DNA of 64,000 nt, taken from the NCBI GenBank assembly GCA_009773665.1, contig WSYE01000010.1, positions 62,001 through 126,000 on the forward strand, written 5' to 3'. Shown in pieces: positions 1-8,014 of the stretch. The first letter of the stretch is position 1, and each line of letters starts with the position of its first letter. The notes beneath the pieces were generated by a model. The model worked only from the letters and a program-made list of their open reading frames with translations, was not told where the DNA came from and made no database searches. The translations under genes were made by a program, and so were the position numbers. Source of the DNA: Desulfovibrionaceae bacterium. GTDB lineage: Bacteria > Desulfobacterota > Desulfovibrionia > Desulfovibrionales > Desulfovibrionaceae.

Positions 1-1087
1 CCAGCACCACGCGGACTTTGGGCAGCAGCAGGTTGTCCGGGTTCTGCTCTATGACCACGGCTCTTTTCCCGTTGTTCAGCACCACGATGGACCCGACCGG
101 GTAGACCCCGATGAATTTCACGAAGCGGTCCACCAGGGCAGGCGAGAAGGAACTGGCGCGCAGGTTGAAGATGATGCTGAGCGCCTTGTGCGCATGCATG
201 GCCTTGCTGTAGCAGCGGTCTGTGGTCAAAGCGTCGAAGGTGTCCACGATGCTTATCAGCGAGGACGCCCGGCTGATCTGGTCGTACTGCAACCCCTGGG
301 GGTAGCCGCCGCCGGCAAAGTGCTCATGATGCTCATGGACTGCGCGGATCACGTCCTGTGGGATGTTCTTCTGCTTGAGGAGAATGTCCCGGCTGTGAAT
401 CGGGTGGCGCTTCACTTCCGCATACTCCGCAGCGGACAGCTTGTGGGGTTTCTTCAGTATCCGCTCAGGGATGAGGATCTTGCCGATGTCGTGGAACAGG
501 CCGGACAGGCCGAGCACCATGAGGTTGTCTTGCCCAAGCCCGATGCATTGCCCGAACAGGATGGAGAACATGGCCACGTTGAGGTTGTGCGTGTAGGAAT
601 ACTCGTCGTATTTCTGGAGCTTTGACAGAAAGACAAGCGCGCTGCCCAGGCTGCCTGCATGGCTTATGATCGACCGTGTGAATTCCTGGCTGTCTTCGAG
701 GTTGATGTTGCGCGTCTCGAAAAGCCGCTGCGTGAATGTTCTTACATATTCGAGCAGTTCGCCGTAATATTGGTCCGCCTCGTTTATGATGTTGCCGATG
801 TCGTCGAAGTTCGATCTCGTGTTCACCTCGTACGGGTTGTCCGTGGAGACGACGGTGAACGGAGTCTCAAGGCGTAATTTTTCCTGTCTGTTCTCCTGAA
901 AATACTCGCCTTTCTCCGTGTCGACGAATACTTCCACGTAGTTTTTCTGATGAAGGGCAATGATCTGACTCTCGCTGGTGATGTCTGTCTCAGCGAGAAA
1001 GATGTGGGGGTTGTTCTCGCCTGAAAGGCCAGGGTTGGCTATGTGCATTCCGGGCTTCAGGTCTTTGGTGTATATCTTGACTATCAT
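1..1087 (-). CDS. HD-GYP domain protein, probable cyclic-di-GMP phosphodiesterase (C-terminus outside window)
   Basis: Reading leftward from ATG 1087 gives an open frame that runs off the window, at least 362 residues. The N-terminal part (about residues 1-110, starting MIVKIYTKDLKPGMHIA) looks like the DUF3391 region that often precedes HD-GYP domains. The HD-GYP signature follows: HDIGK near residue 199, HEHHEHFAGGGYP near residue 256, then a DxFDALTTDR-type segment. HD-GYP enzymes hydrolyse cyclic-di-GMP in the cytoplasm using a di- or tri-iron centre held by these residues, all of which are present. No receiver domain or membrane segment is visible, so the input is unknown. It stands alone on its strand. 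The function is a family-level inference. Confidence 0.9.
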   Translation of the reverse strand, partial: MIVKIYTKDLKPGMHIANPGLSGENNPHIFLAETDITSESQIIALHQKNYVEVFVDTEKGEYFQENRQEKLRLETPFTVVSTDNPYEVNTRSNFDDIGNIINEADQYYGELLEYVRTFTQRLFETRNINLEDSQEFTRSIISHAGSLGSALVFLSKLQKYDEYSYTHNLNVAMFSILFGQCIGLGQDNLMVLGLSGLFHDIGKILIPERILKKPHKLSAAEYAEVKRHPIHSRDILLKQKNIPQDVIRAVHEHHEHFAGGGYPQGLQYDQISRASSLISIVDTFDALTTDRCYSKAMHAHKALSIIFNLRASSFSPALVDRFVKFIGVYPVGSIVVLNNGKRAVVIEQNPDNLLLPKVRVVL

Positions 1088-1637
1088 GCTGGTCAGTCTT
1101 TCCGGTTTATGGGTGCTTTGCCGCGCAGTCCCGGGGATGGTACCTGCAATGAGAGGGTATGCCCTCGTATATATGGAGACAAGATAGAGTTTCCCTACAT
1201 TTGAGTAATGTCGGCCAAAACATGCCGTAGGGCCGGACGTGACCTGGCGACCCCGGAGTCCGGATTCTTGCTTCTTCGCTCAGGCTGCTTATCTTATCTC
1301 TAATACTCGAAGACACCTCCGTGTGGAGCCCATAAGGGAGAGGACGCTTTCTGCGTGGGCGGAAATCCATGGGCTGGGCGCTGGATACGGCACGGTGGGG
1401 CTGTGGCACAAAAGGATTCTTCAGCTGCATTGTCCGTAACGAAGAGGCTTTGCAGGCCGTCTTTACTGAAGATGACTGTTTTTTCATGGTGGAAACGGTT
1501 GACGTATCCCGCAAAATGAAGTGAGGACACCCCGACCGGCGGCTACCCACGTGGCCTCATGCCGGACGGAACCCGCGTACGGACGAACTTCCCGACGCTG
1601 AAACAACATCTCTCACGGAGAGCCTGAAGAGGACCCG
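1088..1637. other. 550-base gap with no convincing gene
   Basis: This gap lies upstream of both the HD-GYP gene (minus) and the DUF1571 locus (plus), so it should hold both promoters. Several short frames exist on both strands but have low-complexity, shadow-like translations. The only one with protein-like composition is the 51-codon frame at 1369-1524, listed separately. No strong hairpin or tRNA-like fold was seen. Confidence 0.5.
1369..1524 (+). CDS. possible small ORF or gene remnant, 51 codons
   Basis: ATG 1369 to TGA 1522-1524. The last 30 residues (from VRNEEALQAVFTEDD to VSRKMK) have ordinary protein-like composition, acidic then hydrophobic then basic, unlike the neighbouring frames. 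A purine-rich stretch GGCGGAAA lies just before the ATG. I do not recognise a family, and the frame is blocked upstream by a stop, so it may be the tail of a decayed gene. Low confidence. Confidence 0.2.
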   Translation: MGWALDTARWGCGTKGFFSCIVRNEEALQAVFTEDDCFFMVETVDVSRKMK

Positions 1638-2308
1638 ATGAAGTTTTGCACATTCCCTTTGTTCGCATATATTCTCATGATGACCGTGGTTACCGTGCGC
1701 CCTGCCCTGGCCGCAAGTGACAACGGGGAGCTGTTGCTGATCGTGGATCAGGTGGAGGCGGGATACGCCAAGGTCCAGGATTACACTGCCACGTTCCTGA
1801 AACAGGAGCGGGTGGAGGGCAAGCTGCTTGATCAGGAGCGCATCTCCATCAAGTTCATGAAGCCGTTCAAGGTGTACATGAAGTGGCTGGAGGTTTCCGT
1901 GAAGGAGGCGCTCTACGTGCAGGGAGCCTACAGCGACAAGGTGCAGGCGCGTTGCGACGGCCTGCTCGGCCTGTGGACCTGGTCCTTCAGCCCCCGCGAC
2001 CCCAGGCTGATGGAGGGCAACCGCCACCCCATCACGGACATCGGGTTTGGCTTCATCATCGACGTCAGCCCTTCGATGGCAGGCCCACCATGCGAGTGGA
2101 GGCCAGATTCACGCCCAAGGACGGCCAGCAGTACTACACCTCCCACATGATCGCCCACATCGACAAGGAGCACATGCTCCCCGTGGGCATCACCTGCTAC
2201 GACGACAAGGGCCAGTTGCAGGAGCAGTATGGCTACAAAGACCTGAAGGTGAACGTGGGGCTGACCGAGAACGATTTTTCCAAGGCCAACAAGGCCTACA
2301 AGTTCTAG
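1638..2308 (+). pseudogene. DUF1571-type envelope protein, frame broken near 2070
   Basis: The gene starts at ATG 1638 with a signal peptide (cleavage about VRPALA/AS). The first frame carries DUF1571 features: DYTATFLKQERV, ISIKFMKPFKVYMKWL, and EGNRHPITDIGFGFIIDV. It then degenerates at about 2068-2075 and ends at 2150. The rest of the family continues in another frame (GRPTMRVEARF through KVNVGLTENDFSKANKAYKF, ending at 2308). From memory of the family, about 20 residues that normally lie between these two blocks are also missing, so the lesion looks like a small out-of-frame deletion rather than one lost base. A sequencing or assembly error is the alternative. Intact members are exported proteins of unknown function common in Desulfovibrio-like bacteria. 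Confidence 0.8.
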
Positions 2309-2367
2309 TCTGGCGCTGCTTGCGTGGACGTTGCGCCGAAAACGTGCGCGCCGCTGAAGATACCGGG

Positions 2368-2397
2368 AAGGGATTGGACCATGAGGTTCAATCCCTT
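2368..2397 (+). terminator. hairpin after the DUF1571 locus
   Basis: Inverted repeat of 13 bases (AAGGGATTGGACC, 2368-2380, against 2385-2397) with a four-base loop and one wobble pair, followed by TCTCATTT. It lies 60 bases after the stop at 2308 and is a good candidate for rho-independent termination. Confidence 0.7.
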
Positions 2398-2536
2398 TCT
2401 CATTTGAGGGCAGAGGCGGGGCTTTCGTTTGTTTGGCAGGTACGAGGCGATACGTCTGCTTTCCCAATGTGTCCCTCGTCGTGAGAATCCGTCAACCGGA
2501 CGGCGCGGATGAAACGGCGAGAGGACCGGAAATAGG

Positions 2537-2571
2537 AAAAGGGGTTGAACCGTTACGGTCCAACCCCTTTT
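2537..2571. terminator. bidirectional hairpin terminator of the Mla operon
   Basis: A 16-base stem (AAAAGGGGTTGAACCG, 2537-2552, against 2556-2571) with a three-base loop ends in an A-run on one side and a T-run on the other. It sits 30 bases past the minus-strand lipoprotein stop at 2601, so it can serve the Mla operon. Its core resembles the hairpin at 2368-2397. Confidence 0.8.
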
Positions 2572-2600
2572 TGCGTTCAGGAGCGAAAGTTTGGAGTCCG

Positions 2601-3221
2601 CTAGGGCTTCAAGGTCCTGACCTTGGCGGCGATGTCCTGGGCCAGCCGCGCCACCAGCCTGCTCTGGGCCGAGGCCAGGTGGGTGTAGTCCGCCCCGCCG
2701 GGGCTCTCCTTGAACATGGAGGTCTGCCAGGCAACGGCCTGGCCGGATGCGTCGATCACCGACCAGTCGGCCTGGAGCACGGCCTCGCCCCCCAGGGTCC
2801 CGTCGAAGCGGCGCACCTGGATGGTTACCTGATAGTCGGGCCGAACTCCGGCTGGCCAGGGAAACAGCACCAGGGGCTTGGTGCAGGTCACTCCGGTCAG
2901 ATCGGCGATGAGGGTGCGCTTGAAGTTGTCGTGCAGAGGTTCGATCCACTGGTCGAAGTCGGCCACGATCATCTGGTGGCTTCCGTTGCGGGTCACGATC
3001 TGGTTGCGGTCCAGGTAGGGAGGGAAGTCCACCGGGCCGATGCCCAGGGAGGGGCAGGGCTGGCCTGGGGCGGCTTTGTCCGCCTGAGCGTCCTGCACAA
3101 CCGGGTCCGGGGCCAGGGTATAGAAGCGGGTGGGGGCGCTCTTGCCGCAGCCGCCCAGAAGGGGCGCGGTCAGGGCCAGTGCGGCGAGCATCATGGCGAG
3201 TGCGTTGGCGCGTGTGAACAT
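2601..3221 (-). CDS. ABC-type transport auxiliary lipoprotein of the Mla/Pqi kind
   Basis: 206 residues with a lipoprotein signal peptide; the lipobox LGGC places the lipidated cysteine at residue 25. The body (FYTLAPDP near the new N-terminus, then LGIGPVDFPPYLDRNQIVTR and QWIEPLHDNFKRTLIADL) matches the ABC-type transport auxiliary component family related to PqiC and the MCE-associated lipoproteins. It would sit on a membrane facing the periplasm and assist the MCE transporter. It is the last gene of the four-gene operon, 3 bases after the MCE gene, and is followed by the 2537-2571 terminator. The family call is confident; the exact partner and lipid cargo are inferred from context. Confidence 0.88.
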   Translation of the reverse strand: MFTRANALAMMLAALALTAPLLGGCGKSAPTRFYTLAPDPVVQDAQADKAAPGQPCPSLGIGPVDFPPYLDRNQIVTRNGSHQMIVADFDQWIEPLHDNFKRTLIADLTGVTCTKPLVLFPWPAGVRPDYQVTIQVRRFDGTLGGEAVLQADWSVIDASGQAVAWQTSMFKESPGGADYTHLASAQSRLVARLAQDIAAKVRTLKP

Positions 3222-3224
3222 GCC

Positions 3225-4235
3225 TTATCTCCTGTTGGTGCCCTTGCCCTGGATCAGGGCTTCCGGGTGGCGTTCAAGATAATCGGCCAGAGTGCGGATG
3301 GAGCGGGCCGCCGCCGCGATCTCGGAAAGGGCCTTGTTCAGGTCCGTGATGGTGGGCGAATCCGGGCTGACTACCTTGTCCATCTTGGTAAGGGTCTGGC
3401 GTCCGTCCTTGAGGGCTGCGTCCAGCACCTTGAGGGTGTTGTTCACGGAACCTGTGAGGCCGGATGCACGCTGGTCCAGGTTGTCGGCCAGATCCTTGTA
3501 GCTCTTGAGGGTTCCGTCAACGCTCTTGGACAGGGGGTCGACCCTGGTGCGGATGTCCTGGGTCAGCGTCCGGAACTCGACCAGGGCCGCGTCCAGGTTG
3601 GCGGGCACCTGGGCCATCTGGGGCGAGTTGATGAACTTCTCGATGCCGGTCACGGCACCGATGAGCCGGTTCACCAACTCCTCCAGGGGCAGGTGCTTGA
3701 GGGTCTGGGACAGTTCGTCGAACATGGACGGCACGGTGGGAATCTCGGGCAGCTTGCTTGCGCCCACCAGCCGGGCCTGCGTGTTGGGCATGAGGTCCAG
3801 GGACACGGCCAACTGGCCGGTGACGAAGCTCTGGGTGACCAGCTGGGCGCGCAGGCCTTTCTCCACCAGATCCTTGAGGACTTCCTCCATGCCTTCCTTG
3901 CGGGCATCCATCAGGGTTTCCTTCGACTGCGAACCTTTGCCGGAGCTCATGTTCAGCAGGCCGCTCTGAAGCTCGATGGTTACCGGGATGTAGAAGTGCA
4001 GGTTGTGCGGGTCGGCGATGACCCCGATCTCGGTGACCAGCCCGATGGGCACGCCGCGAAACACCACGGGCGCGCCGATGGTCAAGCCGCTGACCGAGTT
4101 GTCGAAGAACATGATGAACTTGAACTTCTTGGTGAAGAACATGCCCGATCCCAGTGCGACCACTCCAGCCACGGCCAGGGCCAGCGCTCCCAGCACGAAC
4201 GCGCCGATCATGCCCTTGTTTACTTTGGTGCTCAC
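3225..4235 (-). CDS. mlaD: MlaD-family MCE protein, lipid transport substrate-binding component
   Basis: 336 residues starting at a GTG (4235) with a GGGG purine run 9 bases upstream. One N-terminal transmembrane helix (about residues 9-30, IGAFVLGALALAVAGVVALG) is followed by a single MCE domain (about 38-120, including FRGVPIGLVTEIGV) and a long helical tail rich in Leu/Asp heptads. MCE proteins form hexameric rings in the periplasm that carry phospholipids between the membranes. The tail is longer than in E. coli MlaD (about 180 residues) and is more like the YrbD/Ttg2-type MCE proteins with extended helices. It follows the ATPase gene by 33 bases. Confidence 0.9.
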   Translation of the reverse strand: MSTKVNKGMIGAFVLGALALAVAGVVALGSGMFFTKKFKFIMFFDNSVSGLTIGAPVVFRGVPIGLVTEIGVIADPHNLHFYIPVTIELQSGLLNMSSGKGSQSKETLMDARKEGMEEVLKDLVEKGLRAQLVTQSFVTGQLAVSLDLMPNTQARLVGASKLPEIPTVPSMFDELSQTLKHLPLEELVNRLIGAVTGIEKFINSPQMAQVPANLDAALVEFRTLTQDIRTRVDPLSKSVDGTLKSYKDLADNLDQRASGLTGSVNNTLKVLDAALKDGRQTLTKMDKVVSPDSPTITDLNKALSEIAAAARSIRTLADYLERHPEALIQGKGTNRR

Positions 4236-4268
4236 GAGAGAAATCCCCTGGTTTGCATGGGAATGCGG

Positions 4269-5042
4269 TTACTCTTTGCCCCGGGTGAGGAAATGCCGCA
4301 GGACCGGGTCGGTGGATTCTTCCAACAGCTTCTTCGGGTCGCCGTGGGCGGTCATGGTGCGGGTCTCGACGTCCAGATAAACCGAGTTGTTGCCGATGGC
4401 GAAGATGCTGGCCAGTTCGTGGGTCACCACCACGAAGGTGGCCTTCAGGCTGTCGCGCAACTCAAGGATCAGCTCGTCCAGGAGGTTGGCGCTCACAGGG
4501 TCCAGCCCGGCGGAGGGCTCGTCGAAAAAGAGGATGTCCGGGTCCAGGGCCATGGCTCTGGCCAGCCCGGCGCGCTTGCACATGCCGCCGCTTATCTCCG
4601 AGGGGTAGAAGTCCTCGAAACCGGCTAGGCCAACCAGCGCGAGCTTCAAGGCCACCACCTCCCGGATGTCGCGGGGTCTTAGCCTCGTGTACTGTTGCAG
4701 GGGCAGGGCGATGTTCTCGGCCAGGGTCATGGAGCTGAACAGGGCTCCGCTCTGGAAGAGCACTCCGGCCCGGCGCAGGATCGCGGCGCGGGTGTCCTCG
4801 TCGGTGCGCCACAGGCTGCCCTCTTCGTAGAGCACTTCGCCGCCGGACGGGGACTTAAGGCCCACCAGCACGCGCATCAGGGTGCTCTTGCCGCAGCCGC
4901 TGCCGCCCATGATGATGAAGATGTCCCCGCGCCTGATGGTGAAGTTGAGGTCGCGCATGATGACGAAATCGCCGTAGGCGATGTCCAGGTGGTCGACGGT
5001 CAGGCGCGGCGCGGGTTCTTGGGCTTCCGGTTGCAGAGTCAT
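4269..5042 (-). CDS. mlaF: Mla-type ABC transporter ATP-binding protein
   Basis: 257 residues with a complete ABC ATPase layout: Walker A GGSGCGKST at residues 46-54, a Q-loop (LFQSGALFSSMT), a signature ISGGMCKRAGLARAM, and Walker B ILFFDEPSAGLDP. The modified signature SGGM.KR and the SGALFSSMT segment are characteristic of MlaF/Ttg2A proteins. It would drive the MCE-based phospholipid transporter in the inner membrane. Its stop is 33 bases upstream of the MCE gene start, and its start lies 4 bases after the permease stop, so the genes are co-transcribed. Confidence 0.93.
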   Translation of the reverse strand: MTLQPEAQEPAPRLTVDHLDIAYGDFVIMRDLNFTIRRGDIFIIMGGSGCGKSTLMRVLVGLKSPSGGEVLYEEGSLWRTDEDTRAAILRRAGVLFQSGALFSSMTLAENIALPLQQYTRLRPRDIREVVALKLALVGLAGFEDFYPSEISGGMCKRAGLARAMALDPDILFFDEPSAGLDPVSANLLDELILELRDSLKATFVVVTHELASIFAIGNNSVYLDVETRTMTAHGDPKKLLEESTDPVLRHFLTRGKE

Positions 5043-5046
5043 GGAC

Positions 5047-6201
5047 TTAGACGCCTATTATTTCGCAGACCACGGTGATGATGGCCGTGGCGATGATGAT
5101 GCTCAAAATGCTGGTGACCACCGCCGAGGTGGTGGCCTGTCCCACGGCCAGGGCGCTGCGGCCGCAGCGCATGCCCCGGTAGCAGCCGGCCAGGGCGATC
5201 AGCACGCCGAATACCGTGCTGTGCACGAGGCCTATCCACAGGTTGGCCAGGGGCACCGAGTTCCAGGTGCTGTGCAGGTACTGGAGCGGATTTATGTCCA
5301 GCATGACCACACCCACGATGAAGCCCCCCAGGATGCCCATGAGGTCGGCGTAGATGCACAGAAGCGGCATCATGAGCACCAGGGCCAAAACGCGCGGCAG
5401 CACCAGGAACTCCGCCGGGGAGAAGCCGAAGGTGCGCAGCGCGTCGATCTCCTCGTTGACCTGCATGGTGCCAAGCTCTGCGGCGAAGGCCGCGCCGGTG
5501 CGTCCGGCCATGATGATGCCGGTCATGATGGCCCCCATCACGCGCACCATGGCGATGCCCACGATGGTGGACACGTAGATCTGCGCCCCGAACTGGCGCA
5601 GCTGGATGGCCCCCACGAAGGCCAGGATCAGGCCAACCAGAAGGCTTATGAGCGAGACGATGGGCACGGCGTCGATGCCGGTCTGCTTGATGAGCGACCA
5701 CAGCGTGGAGCGCTGGTATACGGCGCGCCCCTTGGCGAGACTCACGCAGGCCAGGGCCACCTCGCCAATGAACTCCAGAAGCGACAGGAAGTTGTCACGC
5801 GCGGTCAGGGTCCAGTCGCCGATACGCTCCAGAAGTGGCGCGGAAGAGGCGGTACGGGCCGCGCCTTTGCGCTCGGGAACCTTGGCGGCCAGGTCCAGAA
5901 GACTCTCGACCCCCGGAGGCAGCCCGGAGGTGTCCACGGTGAGCTTCATCTCGGCGGCCACTGCCAGCATGGCCCGACAGGTGCTCAGAAACAGGCTGTC
6001 CCAGCCGGTCACCTGGGCGCATTCGAACCGGAGCGCCTTGGCAGCCGGGTAGGAACGCATGGAGCGGCGCGCGGCCTCGGCGTCGGGCAGTTCGCTGCCC
6101 ACGCGCCACGACCCGGCGAAAGCGACCAGAAGATCGCCGCCTTCGAGCGTCACCTGACATGCGGCCTTTTCGGCGGCGCTATTTCCGGTTCCTTTTGCCA
6201 T
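5047..6201 (-). CDS. mlaE: MlaE-family permease with N-terminal STAS-like domain
   Basis: 384 residues from ATG 6201 (a TTG at 6210 is possible but weaker). The C-terminal 250 residues carry the MlaE permease signature: multiple membrane segments, TGIIMAGRTGAAFAAELGTM and NEEIDALRTFGFSP. The first 110 or so residues are soluble and resemble a STAS fold (ALRFECAQVTGWDSLFLSTCRAM). In E. coli the STAS subunit MlaB is a separate protein; here the domain is fused to the permease, a known arrangement in many MlaE homologues. It is the first gene of the operon and diverges from the response regulator at 6568. Confidence 0.92.
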   Translation of the reverse strand: MAKGTGNSAAEKAACQVTLEGGDLLVAFAGSWRVGSELPDAEAARRSMRSYPAAKALRFECAQVTGWDSLFLSTCRAMLAVAAEMKLTVDTSGLPPGVESLLDLAAKVPERKGAARTASSAPLLERIGDWTLTARDNFLSLLEFIGEVALACVSLAKGRAVYQRSTLWSLIKQTGIDAVPIVSLISLLVGLILAFVGAIQLRQFGAQIYVSTIVGIAMVRVMGAIMTGIIMAGRTGAAFAAELGTMQVNEEIDALRTFGFSPAEFLVLPRVLALVLMMPLLCIYADLMGILGGFIVGVVMLDINPLQYLHSTWNSVPLANLWIGLVHSTVFGVLIALAGCYRGMRCGRSALAVGQATTSAVVTSILSIIIATAIITVVCEIIGV

Positions 6202-6460
6202 CAGCTGCAACCCGCCAGGGAAATGTTTGAACGTGGAGACTGCCGGTTGTCCGCGCGGGCTGCGAATGGGCCTGCGCTCGACTGCGAACTCATATGCGAC
6301 AACGCGCGGTGTGGCAACGTATAGGGCGCACGTGTGTCGGCAGCGAGGCGCATCGTGCCTGAGCAGCGGGATTCTTCAATCATCCGGATAATGCGTTCCG
6401 GATGAAAGTGATGTCAAAACGTGAGGTAGCCTCGATACCGGCGAATTTCCGGCCATTTTG

Positions 6461-6489
6461 TGGACAGGCGGTCCCCTGCGCGGTATTAT
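6461..6489 (+). promoter_or_regulatory. candidate sigma-70 promoter for the response regulator
   Basis: TGGACA (6461-6466) and TATTAT (6484-6489) are separated by exactly 17 bases, about 75 bases before the response regulator start. It lies within the 366-base gap between the divergent mla and regulator genes, which otherwise holds no gene. Called by eye; no transcript data. Confidence 0.45.
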
Positions 6490-6567
6490 TGAAAGCCTTC
6501 CGAAGCAAAACGCTGGTTTCCATGGATTATTGCTTCACGAACCCACTCAGGGAGGCAGGGGGCACCC

Positions 6568-7293
6568 ATGCGGTCCGTGCTGGTCATCGACGACGAGAAG
6601 CCGACCCTCTCCATGTTCAGCCTGCTGCTGGAGGCCATGGGTTATGGCGCGCTCACTGCGGACAGCGGCGCGCTCGGGCTTGAAATCTTCGAGCGCGAAC
6701 GCCCCCGCATCGTCTTCACCGACATCAAGATGCCGGACATGGACGGCCTGGTGGTGCTGGCCCGCATCAAGGCCATGGACCCTTCCGCCGAAGTCATCGT
6801 GGTCACCGGGCATGGAGACGTGGAGCTGGCGCTCAATTCCCTCAACCTGGACGCCGCCGACTTCATCGACAAGCCCATCCGCGCCGAGGCGCTCTCGCAG
6901 GCCCTGGCGCGCGCCGAGGAGCGCCTGTGCCAGTCCGGGGAATGCCGGGAGCAGGTGGTGGTGCGAGACGCCGAGCAGGCCTCCGTGGTCGGCGTGCGCG
7001 GGCGGCTGTCGGCCTCCTCGGAGGGGGCCGTGACCTCCGCGACGGCCCAGGCCGTGAACGGAGGCAAACCGGTGCTGGTGGCGCTGGACGCCTCGGTCGA
7101 GCTGACCGGCGCGGGCATCGCCCTGGTGACGCAGCTTCTGCTGGAGTGCGCGGGCAAGGGGCTTCGCGTGGCGATCAGCGCTCCCCGGCAGAGCCAGAGA
7201 AACGTCCTGGAAGCGGCGGGCGTCGCACAAGCCGCACCCATCCACGAGGCCGAGGCCCAGGCGCTTTCGTCGCTGTCCTCGCCCGCACCCTGA
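6568..7293 (+). CDS. response regulator: receiver domain plus C-terminal STAS-like domain
   Basis: 241 residues. The receiver domain (1-120) has all key residues: acidic pair D8/D9, phosphoacceptor D52 in FTDIKMPD, T81 and K103. A linker (about 125-165) leads to a C-terminal segment of about 70 residues (PVLVALDASVELTGAGIALVTQLLLECAGKGLRVAISAP) that reads like a STAS/anti-anti-sigma half-domain rather than a DNA-binding domain. The output is therefore probably protein-protein interaction, not transcription. No histidine kinase gene is adjacent. It diverges from the Mla operon, whose permease also bears a STAS-like domain; a functional link is speculation. The start is supported by a GGGAGGCAGG purine run upstream. 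Confidence 0.85.
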   Translation: MRSVLVIDDEKPTLSMFSLLLEAMGYGALTADSGALGLEIFERERPRIVFTDIKMPDMDGLVVLARIKAMDPSAEVIVVTGHGDVELALNSLNLDAADFIDKPIRAEALSQALARAEERLCQSGECREQVVVRDAEQASVVGVRGRLSASSEGAVTSATAQAVNGGKPVLVALDASVELTGAGIALVTQLLLECAGKGLRVAISAPRQSQRNVLEAAGVAQAAPIHEAEAQALSSLSSPAP

Positions 7294-7306
7294 CCTGGAG
7301 AGTCTC

Positions 7307-7876
7307 ATGACACGCTCGTTTCCCCGTTTTTCGGTCCTGGTCCTCTTTTGTCTGCTGACCGTGCCCGCCCTGGCCAACCAGGGCTTATGCGTGGAACCGC
7401 CCAAGGTGGGCGGCGCGGTGCCCCCAGGGCTCACGCTGCGCGGGCCGCTCAGCCCCGAGGACCGGTCCTACCTGGGCATCGGCGCGGGCGAGTCCTTCAA
7501 GTTGTCCGAGGTCAAGGGCGGGTTTGTGCTCCTGGAAGTGGTGGGCGTGTATTGCCCCCAGTGCCACATCCAGGCTCCTCTTTTCGACAAGCTCTTCGCC
7601 CGCCTGCGCCAGGACCCGGATCTGGGCGGCAAGGTGAAGATGCTGGGCATGGCCGCCGGGGCCACCAAAGAGGAGATGGAATACCTGCGCGAAACGGGAG
7701 TCTACCCATTCCCGGTGGCCAGCGACCCTGATTACGCGGCCCACAAGCTCCTCGGCGAGCCCAAAACCCCCTTCACCATGCTTTTGGACGCCAAGGGCAA
7801 GGTGCTTTACGCGCACCTGGGCATCGTGGAGGACGTGAACGCGCTCTACGAACAGATAGTGGCCCTGACGCGCTAG
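7307..7876 (+). CDS. exported thioredoxin-like (TlpA/AhpC-type) redox protein
   Basis: 189 residues with a Sec signal peptide (cleavage about residue 23, PALA/N) and a thioredoxin-like domain. The active site is C83-P-Q-C86 in VVGVYCPQCHIQAP, and the cis-proline region appears later as KTPFTMLL. It would act in the periplasm on thiols or as a peroxidase-like reductant. It starts 13 bases after the response regulator stop, so it may be co-transcribed with it. It is followed by hairpin repeat copy A and then by further genes of an envelope redox cassette. The CPQC dipeptide differs from the CPPC or CGPC of classical TlpA or thioredoxin, so specificity cannot be assigned. Confidence 0.85.
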   Translation: MTRSFPRFSVLVLFCLLTVPALANQGLCVEPPKVGGAVPPGLTLRGPLSPEDRSYLGIGAGESFKLSEVKGGFVLLEVVGVYCPQCHIQAPLFDKLFARLRQDPDLGGKVKMLGMAAGATKEEMEYLRETGVYPFPVASDPDYAAHKLLGEPKTPFTMLLDAKGKVLYAHLGIVEDVNALYEQIVALTR

Positions 7877-7882
7877 CATCGC

Positions 7883-7931
7883 GTTTTTGAAAAACATGAA
7901 ATGTTTTTCAAAAACAAATTGAATGGTTCTC
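7883..7931 (-). repeat. 3'-end hairpin repeat, copy A
   Basis: A perfect 15-base stem (7883-7897 against 7901-7915) has a GAA loop and central motif AACAT/ATGTT. It is followed on the right by AATGGTTCTC, that is GAGAACCA on the minus strand (7931-7924). The hairpin begins 7 bases after the stop of the thioredoxin-like gene. It belongs to the five-copy family discussed in the findings and may act as terminator or 3'-UTR element. Confidence 0.85.
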
Positions 7932-8014
7932 TTGGTTCAGCTTCATACTTTGTACGAACGTATTTCGAGAACGTCACACGAGGGCAGCGCCCCGCTAACC
8001 GAGGATCGTTCCCC

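Noticed and set aside
1107-1550. 147-residue frame on the minus strand upstream of the HD-GYP gene
   Set aside because: Composition is Ser/Pro/Arg-rich and shadow-like, with no domain, signal or ribosome-binding site, and it overlaps the HD-GYP promoter region.
2433-4628. 731-residue plus-strand frame
   Set aside because: Antisense shadow of the mlaD/mlaF/lipoprotein genes; His/Gly/Gln-rich as expected from reading GC-rich genes backwards.
7901-8014. 38-codon N-terminal extension of the GAF/rhodanese-like protein
   Set aside because: Its ATG is inside the second arm of hairpin A; the ATG at 8015 has a ribosome-binding site and the domain starts there.
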